The notes under the pieces are model-generated. The model worked only from the letters and a program-made list of their open reading frames with translations. It had not been told where the DNA came from and ran no database searches. The position numbers and the translations under genes were made by a program. A stretch of DNA of 64,000 nt from Argentina anserina (Eukaryota > Streptophyta > Magnoliopsida > Rosales > Rosaceae), in assembly GCF_933775445.1 (NCBI RefSeq), contig NW_026089433.1, forward strand, positions 305,190 through 369,189, written 5' to 3'. Numbering within the stretch: the first letter of the stretch is position 1; every line of letters starts with the position of its first letter. This document shows positions 36,150 through 51,226 of this stretch, one piece after another.

Positions 36150-38286
36150 CTTACAGAAAGATACTCAAACGAGAAATGAAAAGATACACAATTGGAATAG
36201 TAAAGATACGCAAACGATGTAAAGATACTCAGTTTGAAAGAAACACACTCCCACACTTGCAAAACTCTCAAATACAATAGAAACTCGCATCAGAAGCCTT
36301 ACAGAAAGAGGCTCAAACGAGAAATGAAAAGATACACAATTGGAATAGTAAAGATACGCAAACGATGTAAAGATAATCAGTTTGAAAGAAACACTCTCGC
36401 ACACTTGCAAAACTCTCAAATTCAATAGAAACTCGCATCAGAAGCCTTACATAAAGATACTCAAACGAGAAATGAAAAGACACACAATTGGGATAGTAAA
36501 GATACGCAAACGATGTAAAGATACTCAGTTTGAAAGAAACACACTCCCACACTTGCAAAACTCTCAAATTCAATAGAAACTCGCATCAAAAAGCCTTACA
36601 GAAACATACTCAAACGAGAAATGAAAAGATACACAATTGGAATAGTAAAGATACGCAAACGATGTAAAGATACTCAGTTTGAAAGAAACACACTCCCACA
36701 CTTGCAAAACTCTCAAATACAATAGAAACTCGCATCAGAAGCCTTACAGAAAGATACTCAAACGAGAAATGAAAAGATACACAATTGGAATAGTAAAGAT
36801 ACGAAAACGATGTGAAGATACACAATTGGAATAGTAAAGATACGCAAACGATGTAAAGATACTCAGTTTGAAAGAAATACACTCCCCACACTTGCAAAAC
36901 TCTCAAATTCAATAGAAACTCGCATCAGAAAGCCTTACAGAAAGATACTCAAACGAGAAATGAAAAGATACACAATTGGAATAGTAAAGATACGCAAACG
37001 ATGTAAAGATACTCAGTTTGAAAGAAACACACTCCGACACTTGCAAAACTCTCAAATACAATAGAAACTCGCATAAGAAGCCTTACAGAAAGATACTCAA
37101 ACGAGAAATGAAAAGACACACAATTGGAATAGTAAAGATACGCAAACGATGTAAAGATACACAATTGGAATAGTAAAGATACGCAAACGATGTAAAGATA
37201 CTCAGTTTGAAAGAAACACACTCCCACACTTGCAAAACTCTCAAATTCAATAGAAACTCGCATCAAAAAGCCTTACAGAAAGATACTCAAACGAGAAATG
37301 AAAAGATACACAATTGGAATGGTAAAGATACGCAAACGATGTAAAGATACTCAGTTTGAAAGAAACACACTCCCACACTTGCAAAACTCTCAAATACAAT
37401 AGAAACTCGCATCAGAAGCCTTACATAAAGATACTCAAACGAGAAATGAAAAGACACACAATTGGAATAGTAAAGATACGCAAACGATGTAAAGATACAC
37501 AATTGGAATAGTAAAGATACGCAAACGATGTAAAGATACTCAGTTTGAAAGAAACACACTCCCACACTTGCAAAACTCTCAAATTCAATAGAAACTCGCA
37601 TCAGAAAGCCTTACAGAAAGATACTCAAACGAGAAATGAAAAGATACACAATTGGAATAGTAAAGATACGCAAACGATGTAAAGATACACAATTGGAATA
37701 GTAAAGATACGCAAACGATGTAAAGATACTCAGTTTGAAAGAAACACACTCCCCACACTTGCAAAACTCTCAAATTCAATAGAAACTCGCATCAGAAAGC
37801 CTTACAGAAAGATACTCAAACGAGAAATGAAAAGATACACAATTGGAATAGTAAAGATACGCAAACGATGTAAAGATAATCAGTTTGAAAGAAACACTCT
37901 CGCACACTTGCAAAACTCTCAAATTCAATAGAAACTCGCATCAGAAGCCTTACATAAAGATACTCAAACGAGAAATGAAAAGATACACAATTGGAATAGT
38001 AAAGATACGCAAACGACGTAAAGATACTCAGTTTGAAAGAAACACAGTCCCACACTTGCAAAACTCTCAAATACAATAGAAACTCGCATCAGAAGCCTTA
38101 CAGAAAGAGACTCAAACGAGAAATGAAAAGATACACAATTGGAATAGTAAAGATACGCAAACGATGTAAAGATACACAATTGGAATAGTAAAGATACGCA
38201 AACGATGTAAAGATACTCAGTTTGAAAGAAACACACTCCCACACTTGCAAAACTCTCAAATTCAATAGAAACTCGCATCAGAAAGC
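36150..38286. repeat. 2,137-bp higher-order block, first copy
   Basis: The order of variants (CATCAAAAAGCC, AGAGGCTC, GATAATCAG, TCTCGCAC, GAAAACGATGTG, CTCCGACAC, GGAATGGTAAAG, ACGACGTAAAG) repeats 2,137 bp downstream. Two single-base differences were noted, GGGATAG at about 36491 and GAAACATAC at about 36605. Edges approximate. Confidence 0.8.
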
Positions 38287-40423
38287 CTTACAGAAAGATA
38301 CTCAAACGAGAAATGAAAAGATACACAATTGGAATAGTAAAGATACGCAAACGATGTAAAGATACTCAGTTTGAAAGAAACACACTCCCACACTTGCAAA
38401 ACTCTCAAATACAATAGAAACTCGCATCAGAAGCCTTACAGAAAGAGGCTCAAACGAGAAATGAAAAGATACACAATTGGAATAGTAAAGATACGCAAAC
38501 GATGTAAAGATAATCAGTTTGAAAGAAACACTCTCGCACACTTGCAAAACTCTCAAATTCAATAGAAACTCGCATCAGAAGCCTTACATAAAGATACTCA
38601 AACGAGAAATGAAAAGACACACAATTGGAATAGTAAAGATACGCAAACGATGTAAAGATACTCAGTTTGAAAGAAACACACTCCCACACTTGCAAAACTC
38701 TCAAATTCAATAGAAACTCGCATCAAAAAGCCTTACAGAAAGATACTCAAACGAGAAATGAAAAGATACACAATTGGAATAGTAAAGATACGCAAACGAT
38801 GTAAAGATACTCAGTTTGAAAGAAACACACTCCCACACTTGCAAAACTCTCAAATACAATAGAAACTCGCATCAGAAGCCTTACAGAAAGATACTCAAAC
38901 GAGAAATGAAAAGATACACAATTGGAATAGTAAAGATACGAAAACGATGTGAAGATACACAATTGGAATAGTAAAGATACGCAAACGATGTAAAGATACT
39001 CAGTTTGAAAGAAATACACTCCCCACACTTGCAAAACTCTCAAATTCAATAGAAACTCGCATCAGAAAGCCTTACAGAAAGATACTCAAACGAGAAATGA
39101 AAAGATACACAATTGGAATAGTAAAGATACGCAAACGATGTAAAGATACTCAGTTTGAAAGAAACACACTCCGACACTTGCAAAACTCTCAAATACAATA
39201 GAAACTCGCATAAGAAGCCTTACAGAAAGATACTCAAACGAGAAATGAAAAGACACACAATTGGAATAGTAAAGATACGCAAACGATGTAAAGATACACA
39301 ATTGGAATAGTAAAGATACGCAAACGATGTAAAGATACTCAGTTTGAAAGAAACACACTCCCACACTTGCAAAACTCTCAAATTCAATAGAAACTCGCAT
39401 CAAAAAGCCTTACAGAAAGATACTCAAACGAGAAATGAAAAGATACACAATTGGAATGGTAAAGATACGCAAACGATGTAAAGATACTCAGTTTGAAAGA
39501 AACACACTCCCACACTTGCAAAACTCTCAAATACAATAGAAACTCGCATCAGAAGCCTTACATAAAGATACTCAAACGAGAAATGAAAAGACACACAATT
39601 GGAATAGTAAAGATACGCAAACGATGTAAAGATACACAATTGGAATAGTAAAGATACGCAAACGATGTAAAGATACTCAGTTTGAAAGAAACACACTCCC
39701 ACACTTGCAAAACTCTCAAATTCAATAGAAACTCGCATCAGAAAGCCTTACAGAAAGATACTCAAACGAGAAATGAAAAGATACACAATTGGAATAGTAA
39801 AGATACGCAAACGATGTAAAGATACACAATTGGAATAGTAAAGATACGCAAACGATGTAAAGATACTCAGTTTGAAAGAAACACACTCCCCACACTTGCA
39901 AAACTCTCAAATTCAATAGAAACTCGCATCAGAAAGCCTTACAGAAAGATACTCAAACGAGAAATGAAAAGATACACAATTGGAATAGTAAAGATACGCA
40001 AACGATGTAAAGATAATCAGTTTGAAAGAAACACTCTCGCACACTTGCAAAACTCTCAAATTCAATAGAAACTCGCATCAGAAGCCTTACATAAAGATAC
40101 TCAAACGAGAAATGAAAAGATACACAATTGGAATAGTAAAGATACGCAAACGACGTAAAGATACTCAGTTTGAAAGAAACACAGTCCCACACTTGCAAAA
40201 CTCTCAAATACAATAGAAACTCGCATCAGAAGCCTTACAGAAAGAGACTCAAACGAGAAATGAAAAGATACACAATTGGAATAGTAAAGATACGCAAACG
40301 ATGTAAAGATACACAATTGGAATAGTAAAGATACGCAAACGATGTAAAGATACTCAGTTTGAAAGAAACACACTCCCACACTTGCAAAACTCTCAAATTC
40401 AATAGAAACTCGCATCAGAAAGC
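38287..40423. repeat. 2,137-bp higher-order block, second copy
   Basis: Collinear with 36150-38286. The match continues to about 40560, where AGAGGCTC is replaced by TATAGAAAGAGACTC. Confidence 0.8.
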
Positions 40424-43226
40424 CTTACAGAAAGATACTCAAACGAGAAATGAAAAGATACACAATTGGAATAGTAAAGATACGCAAACGATGTAAAGAT
40501 ACTCAGTTTGAAAGAAACACACTCCCACACTTGCAAAACTCTCAAATACAATAGAAACTCGCATCAGAAGCCTTATAGAAAGAGACTCAAACGAGAAATG
40601 AAAAGATACACAATTGGAATAGTAAAGATACGCAAACGATGTAAAGATACACAATTGGAATAGTAAAGATACGCAAACGATGTAAAGATACTCAGTTTGA
40701 AAGAAACACACTCCCACACTTGCAAAACTCTCAAATTCAATAGAAACTCGCATCAGAAAGCCTTACAGAAAGATACTCAAACGAGAAATGAAAAGATACA
40801 CAATTGGAATAGTAAAGATACGCAAACGATGTAAAGATACTTAGTTTGAAAGAAACACACTCCCACACTTGCAAAACTCTCAAATACAATAGAAACTCGC
40901 ATCAGAAGCCTTATAGAAAGATACTCAAACGAGAAATGAAAAGATACACAATTGGAATAGTAAAGATACGAAAACGATGTAAAGATACTCAGTTTGAAAG
41001 AAACACACTCCCACACTTGCAAAACTCTCAAATACAATAGAAACTCGCATCAGAAGCCTTACAGAAAGAGACTCAAACGAGAAATGAAAAGATACACAAT
41101 TGGAATAGTAAAGATACGCAAACGATGTAAAGATACACAATTGGAATAGTAAAGATACGAAACCATGTAAAGATACTCAGTTTGAAAGAAACACACTCCC
41201 ACACTTGCAAAACTCTCAAATTCAATAGAAACTCGCATCAGAAAGCCTTACAGAAAGATACTCAAACGAGAAATGAAAAGATACACAATTGGAATAGTAA
41301 AGATACGCAAACGATGTAAAGATACTTAGTTTGAAAGAAACACACTCCCACACTTGCAAAACTCTCAAATACAATAGAAACTCGCATCAGAAGCCTTATA
41401 GAAAGATACTCAAACGAGAAATGAAAAGATACACAATTGGAATAGTAAAGATACGAAAACGATGTAAAGATACTCAGTTTGAAAGAAACACACTCCCACA
41501 CTTGCAAAACTCTCAAATACAATAGAAACTCGCATCAGAAAGCCTTACAGAAAGATACTCAAACGAGAAATGAAAAGATACACAATTGGAATAGTAAAGA
41601 TACGCAAACGATGTAAAGATACTCAGTTTGAAAGAAACACACTCCCACACTTGCAAAACTCTCAAATTCAATAGAAACTCGCATCAGAAAGCCTTACAGA
41701 AAGATAGTCAAACGAGAAATGAAAAGATACACAATTGGAATAGTAAAGATACGCAAACGATGTAAAGATACTCAGTTTGAAAGAAACACACTCCGACACT
41801 TGCAAAACTCTCAAATACAATAGAAACTCGCATAAGAAGCCTTACAGAAAGATACTCAAACGAGAAATGAAAAGACACACAATTGGAATAGTAAAGATAC
41901 GCAAACGATGTAAAGATACACAATTGGAATAGTAAAGATACGCAAACGATGTAAAGATACTCAGTTTGAAAGAAACACACTCCCACACTTGCAAAACTCT
42001 CAAATTCAATAGAAACTCGCATCAAAAAGCCTTACAGAAAGATACTCAAACGAGAAATGAAAAGATACACAATTGGAATAGTAAAGATACGCAAACGATG
42101 TAAAGATACTCAGTTTGAAAGAAACACACTCCCACACTTGCAAAACTCTCAAATACAATAGAAACTCGCATCAGAATCCTTACATAAAGATACTCAAACG
42201 AGAAATGAAAAGACACACAATTGGAATAGTAAAGATACGCAAACGATGTAAAGATACACAATTGGAATAGTAAAGATACGCAAACGATGTAAAGATACTC
42301 AGTTTGAAAGAAACACACTCCCACACTTGCAAAACTCTCAAATTCAATAGAAACTCGCATCAGAAAGCCTTACAGAAAGATACTCAAACGAGAAATGAAA
42401 AGATACACAATTGGAATAGTAAAGATACGCAAACGATGTAAAGATACTCAGTTTGAAAGAAACACACTCCCACACTTGCAAAACTCTCAAATACAATAGA
42501 AACTCGCATCAGAAGCCTTACAGAAAGAGACTCAAACGAGAAATGAAAAGATACACAATTGGAATAGTAAAGATACGCAAACGATGTAAAGATACTCAGT
42601 TTGAAAGAAACACAGTCCCACACTTGCAAAACTGTTAAAATACAATAGAAACTCGCATCAGAAAGCCTTACAGAAAGATACTCAAACGAGAAATGAAAAG
42701 ATACTCAATTGGAATAGTAAAGATACGCAAACGATGTAAAGATACACAATTGGAATAGTAAAGATACGCAAACGATGTAAAGATACTCAGTTTGAAAGAA
42801 ACACACTCCCACACTTGCAAAACTCTCAAATACAATAGAAACTCGCATCAGAAGCCTTACAGAAAGAGACTCAAACGAGAAATGAAAAGATACACAATTG
42901 GAATAGTAAAGATACGCAAACGATGTAAAGATACACAATTGGAATAGTAAAGATACGCAAACGATGTAAAGATACACAATTGGAATAGTAAAGATACGCA
43001 AACGATGTAAAGATACTCAGTTTGAAAGAAACACACTCCCACACTTGCAAAACTCTCAAATTCAATAGAAACTCGCATCAGAAAGCCTTACAGAAAGATA
43101 CTCAAACGAGAAATGAAAAGATACACAATTGGAATAGTAAAGATACGCAAACGATGTAAAGATACTCAGTTTGAAAGAAACACACTCCCACACTTGCAAA
43201 ACTCTCAAATACAATAGAAACTCGCA

Positions 43227-46200
43227 TCAGAAGCCTTACAGAAAGATACTCAAACGAGAAATGAAAAGATACACAATTGGAATAGTAAAGATACGCAAAC
43301 GATGTAAAGATACTCAGTTTGAAAGAAACACACTCCCACACTTGCAAAACTCTCAAATACAATAGAAACTCGCATCAGAAGCCTTACATCAAGATACTCA
43401 AACGAGAAATGAAAAGACACACAATTGGAATAGTAAAGATACGCAAACGATGTAAAGATACACAATTGGAATAGTAAAGATACGCAAACGATGTAAAGAT
43501 ACTCAGTTTGAAAGAAACACACTCCCACACTTGCAAAACTCTCAAATTCAATAGAAACTCGCATCAGAAAGCCTTACAGAAAGATACTCAAACGAGAAAT
43601 GAAAAGATACACAATTGGAATAGTAAAGATACGCAAACGATGTAAAGATACTCAGTTTGAAAGAAACACACTCCCACACTTGCAAAACTCTCAAATACAA
43701 TAGAAACTCGCATCAGAAGCCTTACATAAAGATACTCAAACGAGAAATGAAAAGACACACAATTGGAATAGTAAAGATACGCAAACGATGTAAAGATACA
43801 CAATTGGAATAGTAAAGATACGCAAACGATGTAAAGATACTCAGTTTGAAAGAAACACACTCCCACACTTGCAAAACTCTCAAATTCAATAGAAACTCGC
43901 ATCAGAAAGCCTTACAGAAAGATACTCAAACGAGAAATGAAAAGATACACAATTGGAATAGTAAAGATACGCAAATGATGTAAAGATACTCAGTTTGAAA
44001 GAAACACACTCCCACACTTGCAAAACTCTCAAATTCAATAGAAACTCGCATCAGAAAGCCTTACATAAAGATACTCAAACGAGAAATGAAAAGACACACA
44101 ATTGGAATAGTAAAGATACGCAAACGATGTAAAGATACTCAGTTTGAAAGAAACACACTCCCACACTTGCAAAACTCTCAAATTCAATAGAAACTCGCAT
44201 CAAAAAGCCTTACAGAAAGATACTCAAACGAGAAATGAAAAGATACACAATTGGAATAGTTAAGATACGCAAACGATGTAAAGATACTCAGTTTGAAAGA
44301 AACACACTCCCACACTTGCAAAACTCTCAAATACAATAGAAACTCGCATCAGAAGCCTTACAGAAAGATACTCAAACGAGAAATGAAAAGATACACAATT
44401 GGAATAGTAAAGATACGAAAACGATGTGAAGATACACAATTGGAATAGTAAAGATACGCAAACGATGTAAAGATACTCAGTTTGAAAGAAATACACTCCC
44501 CACACTTGCAAAACTCTCAAATTCAATAGAAACTCGCATCAGAAAGCCTTACAGAAAGATACTCAAACGAGAAATGAAAAGATACACAATTGGAATAGTA
44601 AAGATACGCAAACGATGTAAAGATACTCAGTTTGAAAGAAACACACTCCGACACTTGCAAAACTCTCAAATACAATAGAAACTCGCATAAGAAGCCTTAC
44701 AGAAAGATACTCAAACGAGAAATGAAAAGACACACAATTGGAATAGTAAAGATACGCAAACGATGTAAAGATACACAATTGGAATAGTAAAGATACGCAA
44801 ACGATGTAAAGATACTCAGTTTGAAAGAAACACACTCCCACACTTGCAAAACTCTCAAATTCAATAGAAACTCGCATCAAAAAGCCTTACAGAAAGATAC
44901 TCAAACGAGAAATGAAAAGATACACAATTGGAATAGTAAAGATACGCAAACGATATAAAGATACTCAGTTTGAAAGAAACACACTCCCACACTTGCAAAA
45001 CTCTCAAATTCAATAGAAACTCGCATCAAAAAGCCTTACAGAAAGATACTCAAACGAGAAATGAAAAGATACACAATTGGAATAGTAAAGATACGCAAAC
45101 GATGTAAAGATACTCAGTTTGAAAGAAACACACTCCCACACTTGCAAAACTCTCAAATACAATAGAAACTCGCATCAGAATCCTTACATAAAGATACTCA
45201 AACGAGAAATGAAAAGACACACAATTGGAATAGTAAAGATACGCAAACGATGTAAAGATACACAATTGGAATAGTAAAGATACGCAAACGATGTAAAGAT
45301 ACTCAGTTTGAAAGAAACACACTCCCACACTTGCAAAACTCTCAAATTCAATAGAAACTCGCATCAGAAAGCCTTACAGAAAGATACTCAAACGAGAAAT
45401 GAAAAGATACACAATTGGAATAGTAAAGATACGCAAACGATGTAAAGATACTCAGTTTGAAAGAAACACACTCCCACACTTGCAAAACTCTCAAATACAA
45501 TAGAAACTCGCATCAGAAGCCTTACAGAAAGATACTCAAACGAGAAATGAAAAGATACACAATTGGAATAGTAAAGATACGCAAACGATGTAAAGATACT
45601 CAGTTTGAAAGAAACACACTCCCACACTTGCAAAACTCTCAAATACAATAGAAACTCGCATCAGAAGCCTTACAGAAAGATACTCAAACGAGAAATGAAA
45701 AGATACACAATTGGAATTGTAAAGATACGCAAACGATGTAAAGATACTCAGTTTGAAAGAAACACACTCCCACACTTGCAAAACTCTCAAATACAATAGA
45801 AACTCGCATCAGAATCCTTACATAAAGATACTCAAACGAGAAATGAAAAGACACACAATTGGAATAGTAAAGATACGCAAACGATGTAAAGATACACAAT
45901 TGGAATAGTAAAGATACGCAAACGATGTAAAGATACTCAGTTTGAAAGAAACACACTCCCACACTTGCAAAACTCTCAAATTCAATAGAAACTCGCATCA
46001 GAAAGCCTTACAGAAAGATACTCAAACGAGAAATGAAAAGATACACAATTGGAATAGTAAAGATACGCAAACGATGTAAAGATACTCAGTTTGAAAGAAA
46101 CACACTCCCACACTTGCAAAACTCTCAAATACAATAGAAACTCGCATCAGAAGCCTTACAGAAAGATACTCAAACGAGAAATGAAAAGATACACAATTGG

Positions 46201-47226
46201 AATAGTAAAGATACGCAAACGATGTAAAGATACTCAGTTTGAAAGAAACACACTCCCACACTTGCAAAACTCTCAAATACAATAGAAACTCGCATCAGAA
46301 GCCTTACAGAAAGATACTCAAACGAGAAATGAAAAGATACACAATTGGAATAGTAAAGATACGCAAACGATGTAAAGATACTCAGTTTGAAAGAAACACA
46401 CTCCCACACTTGCAAAACTCTCAAATACAATAGAAACTCGCATCAGAAGCCTTACATCAAGATACTCAAACGAGAAATGAAAAGACACACAATTGGAATA
46501 GTAAAGATACGCAAACGATGTAAAGATACACAATTGGAATAGTAAAGATACGCAAACGATGTAAAGATACTCAGTTTGAAAGAAACACACTCCCACACTT
46601 GCAAAACTCTCAAATTCAATAGAAACTCGCATCAGAAAGCCTTACAGAAAGATACTCAAACGAGAAATGAAAAGATACACAATTGGAATAGTAAAGATAC
46701 GCAAACGATGTAAAGATACTCAGTTTGAAAGAAACACACTCCCACACTTGCAAAACTCTCAAATACAATAGAAACTCGCATCAGAAGCCTTACAGAAAGA
46801 GGCTCAAACGAGAAATGAAAAGATACACAATTGGAATAGTAAAGATACGCAAACGATGTAAAGATAATCAGTTTGAAAGAAACACTCTCGCACACTTGCA
46901 AAACTCTCAAATTCAATAGAAACTCGCATCAGAAGCCTTACATAAAGATACTCAAACGAGAAATGAAAAGACACACAATTGGAATAGTAAAGATACGCAA
47001 ACGATGTAAAGATACTCAGTTTGAAAGAAACACACTCCCACACTTGCAAAACTCTCAAATTCAATAGAAACTCGCATCAAAAAGCCTTACAGAAAGATAC
47101 TCAAACGAGAAATGAAAAGATACACAATTGGAATAGTAAAGATACGCAAACGATGTAAAGATACTCAGTTTGAAAGAAACACACTCCCACACTTGCAAAA
47201 CTCTCAAATTCAATAGAAACTCGCAT
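43227..47226. repeat. 4,000-bp higher-order block, first copy
   Basis: Every monomer and variant here recurs 4,000 bp later, including rare ones such as GGAATAGTTAAG at about 44257, GGAATTGTAAAG at about 45715 and CGATATAAAG at about 44953. The left edge is where the phase shifts by one A (CAGAAGCC against CAGAAAGCC). Confidence 0.88.
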
Positions 47227-50200
47227 CAGAAAGCCTTACAGAAAGATACTCAAACGAGAAATGAAAAGATACACAATTGGAATAGTAAAGATACGCAAAC
47301 GATGTAAAGATACTCAGTTTGAAAGAAACACACTCCCACACTTGCAAAACTCTCAAATACAATAGAAACTCGCATCAGAAGCCTTACATCAAGATACTCA
47401 AACGAGAAATGAAAAGACACACAATTGGAATAGTAAAGATACGCAAACGATGTAAAGATACACAATTGGAATAGTAAAGATACGCAAACGATGTAAAGAT
47501 ACTCAGTTTGAAAGAAACACACTCCCACACTTGCAAAACTCTCAAATTCAATAGAAACTCGCATCAGAAAGCCTTACAGAAAGATACTCAAACGAGAAAT
47601 GAAAAGATACACAATTGGAATAGTAAAGATACGCAAACGATGTAAAGATACTCAGTTTGAAAGAAACACACTCCCACACTTGCAAAACTCTCAAATACAA
47701 TAGAAACTCGCATCAGAAGCCTTACATAAAGATACTCAAACGAGAAATGAAAAGACACACAATTGGAATAGTAAAGATACGCAAACGATGTAAAGATACA
47801 CAATTGGAATAGTAAAGATACGCAAACGATGTAAAGATACTCAGTTTGAAAGAAACACACTCCCACACTTGCAAAACTCTCAAATTCAATAGAAACTCGC
47901 ATCAGAAAGCCTTACAGAAAGATACTCAAACGAGAAATGAAAAGATACACAATTGGAATAGTAAAGATACGCAAATGATGTAAAGATACTCAGTTTGAAA
48001 GAAACACACTCCCACACTTGCAAAACTCTCAAATTCAATAGAAACTCGCATCAGAAAGCCTTACATAAAGATACTCAAACGAGAAATGAAAAGACACACA
48101 ATTGGAATAGTAAAGATACGCAAACGATGTAAAGATACTCAGTTTGAAAGAAACACACTCCCACACTTGCAAAACTCTCAAATTCAATAGAAACTCGCAT
48201 CAAAAAGCCTTACAGAAAGATACTCAAACGAGAAATGAAAAGATACACAATTGGAATAGTTAAGATACGCAAACGATGTAAAGATACTCAGTTTGAAAGA
48301 AACACACTCCCACACTTGCAAAACTCTCAAATACAATAGAAACTCGCATCAGAAGCCTTACAGAAAGATACTCAAACGAGAAATGAAAAGATACACAATT
48401 GGAATAGTAAAGATACGAAAACGATGTGAAGATACACAATTGGAATAGTAAAGATACGCAAACGATGTAAAGATACTCAGTTTGAAAGAAATACACTCCC
48501 CACACTTGCAAAACTCTCAAATTCAATAGAAACTCGCATCAGAAAGCCTTACAGAAAGATACTCAAACGAGAAATGAAAAGATACACAATTGGAATAGTA
48601 AAGATACGCAAACGATGTAAAGATACTCAGTTTGAAAGAAACACACTCCGACACTTGCAAAACTCTCAAATACAATAGAAACTCGCATAAGAAGCCTTAC
48701 AGAAAGATACTCAAACGAGAAATGAAAAGACACACAATTGGAATAGTAAAGATACGCAAACGATGTAAAGATACACAATTGGAATAGTAAAGATACGCAA
48801 ACGATGTAAAGATACTCAGTTTGAAAGAAACACACTCCCACACTTGCAAAACTCTCAAATTCAATAGAAACTCGCATCAAAAAGCCTTACAGAAAGATAC
48901 TCAAACGAGAAATGAAAAGATACACAATTGGAATAGTAAAGATACGCAAACGATATAAAGATACTCAGTTTGAAAGAAACACACTCCCACACTTGCAAAA
49001 CTCTCAAATTCAATAGAAACTCGCATCAAAAAGCCTTACAGAAAGATACTCAAACGAGAAATGAAAAGATACACAATTGGAATAGTAAAGATACGCAAAC
49101 GATGTAAAGATACTCAGTTTGAAAGAAACACACTCCCACACTTGCAAAACTCTCAAATACAATAGAAACTCGCATCAGAATCCATACATAAAGATACTCA
49201 AACGAGAAATGAAAAGAAACACAATTGGAATAGTAAAGATACGCAAACGATGTAAAGATACACAATTGGAATAGTAAAGATACGCAAACGATGTAAAGAT
49301 ACTCAGTTTGAAAGAAACACACTCCCACACTTGCAAAACTCTCAAATTCAATAGAAACTCGCATCAGAAAGCCTTACAGAAAGATACTCAAACGAGAAAT
49401 GAAAAGATACACAATTGGAATAGTAAAGATACGCAAACGATGTAAAGATACTCAGTTTGAAAGAAACACACTCCCACACTTGCAAAACTCTCAAATACAA
49501 TAGAAACTCGCATCAGAAGCCTTACAGAAAGATACTCAAACGAGAAATGAAAAGATACACAATTGGAATAGTAAAGATACGCAAACGATGTAAAGATACT
49601 CAGTTTGAAAGAAACACACTCCCACACTTGCAAAACTCTCAAATACAATAGAAACTCGCATCAGAAGCCTTACAGAAAGATACTCAAACGAGAAATGAAA
49701 AGATACACAATTGGAATTGTAAAGATACGCAAACGATGTAAAGATACTCAGTTTGAAAGAAACACACTCCCACACTTGCAAAACTCTCAAATACAATAGA
49801 AACTCGCATCAGAATCCTTACATAAAGATACTCAAACGAGAAATGAAAAGACACACAATTGGAATAGTAAAGATACGCAAACGATGTAAAGATACACAAT
49901 TGGAATAGTAAAGATACGCAAACGATGTAAAGATACTCAGTTTGAAAGAAACACACTCCCACACTTGCAAAACTCTCAAATTCAATAGAAACTCGCATCA
50001 GAAAGCCTTACAGAAAGATACTCAAACGAGAAATGAAAAGATACACAATTGGAATAGTAAAGATACGCAAACGATGTAAAGATACTCAGTTTGAAAGAAA
50101 CACACTCCCACACTTGCAAAACTCTCAAATACAATAGAAACTCGCATCAGAAGCCTTACAGAAAGATACTCAAACGAGAAATGAAAAGATACACAATTGG

Positions 50201-51226
50201 AATAGTAAAGATACGCAAACGATGTAAAGATACTCAGTTTGAAAGAAACACACTCCCACACTTGCAAAACTCTCAAATACAATAGAAACTCGCATCAGAA
50301 GCCTTACAGAAAGATACTCAAACGAGAAATGAAAAGATACACAATTGGAATAGTAAAGATACGCAAACGATGTAAAGATACTCAGTTTGAAAGAAACACA
50401 CTCCCACACTTGCAAAACTCTCAAATACAATAGAAACTCGCATCAGAAGCCTTACATCAAGATACTCAAACGAGAAATGAAAAGACACACAATTGGAATA
50501 GTAAAGATACGCAAACGATGTAAAGATACACAATTGGAATAGTAAAGATACGCAAACGATGTAAAGATACTCAGTTTGAAAGAAACACACTCCCACACTT
50601 GCAAAACTCTCAAATTCAATAGAAACTCGCATCAGAAAGCCTTACAGAAAGATACTCAAACGAGAAATGAAAAGATACACAATTGGAATAGTAAAGATAC
50701 GCAAACGATGTAAAGATACTCAGTTTGAAAGAAACACACTCCCACACTTGCAAAACTCTCAAATACAATAGAAACTCGCATCAGAAGCCTTACAGAAAGA
50801 GGCTCAAACGAGAAATGAAAAGATACACAATTGGAATAGTAAAGATACGCAAACGATGTAAAGATAATCAGTTTGAAAGAAACACTCTCGCACACTTGCA
50901 AAACTCTCAAATTCAATAGAAACTCGCATCAGAAGCCTTACATAAAGATACTCAAACGAGAAATGAAAAGACACACAATTGGAATAGTAAAGATACGCAA
51001 ACGATGTAAAGATACTCAGTTTGAAAGAAACACACTCCCACACTTGCAAAACTCTCAAATTCAATAGAAACTCGCATCAAAAAGCCTTACAGAAAGATAC
51101 TCAAACGAGAAATGAAAAGATACACAATTGGAATAGTAAAGATACGCAAACGATGTAAAGATACTCAGTTTGAAAGAAACACACTCCCACACTTGCAAAA
51201 CTCTCAAATTCAATAGAAACTCGCAT
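47227..51226. repeat. 4,000-bp higher-order block, second copy
   Basis: Only two differences from the first copy were found by eye (ATCCATACATAAAG at about 49185 and AAAAGAAACACAATT at about 49213), so identity is about 99.95%. The match extends to about 51377. Confidence 0.88.

Noticed and set aside
43227..51226. Assembly artefact as the cause of the exact 4,000-bp offset
   Set aside because: The copies have private base differences and the array shows other duplications with unrelated offsets. It cannot be fully excluded without reads.
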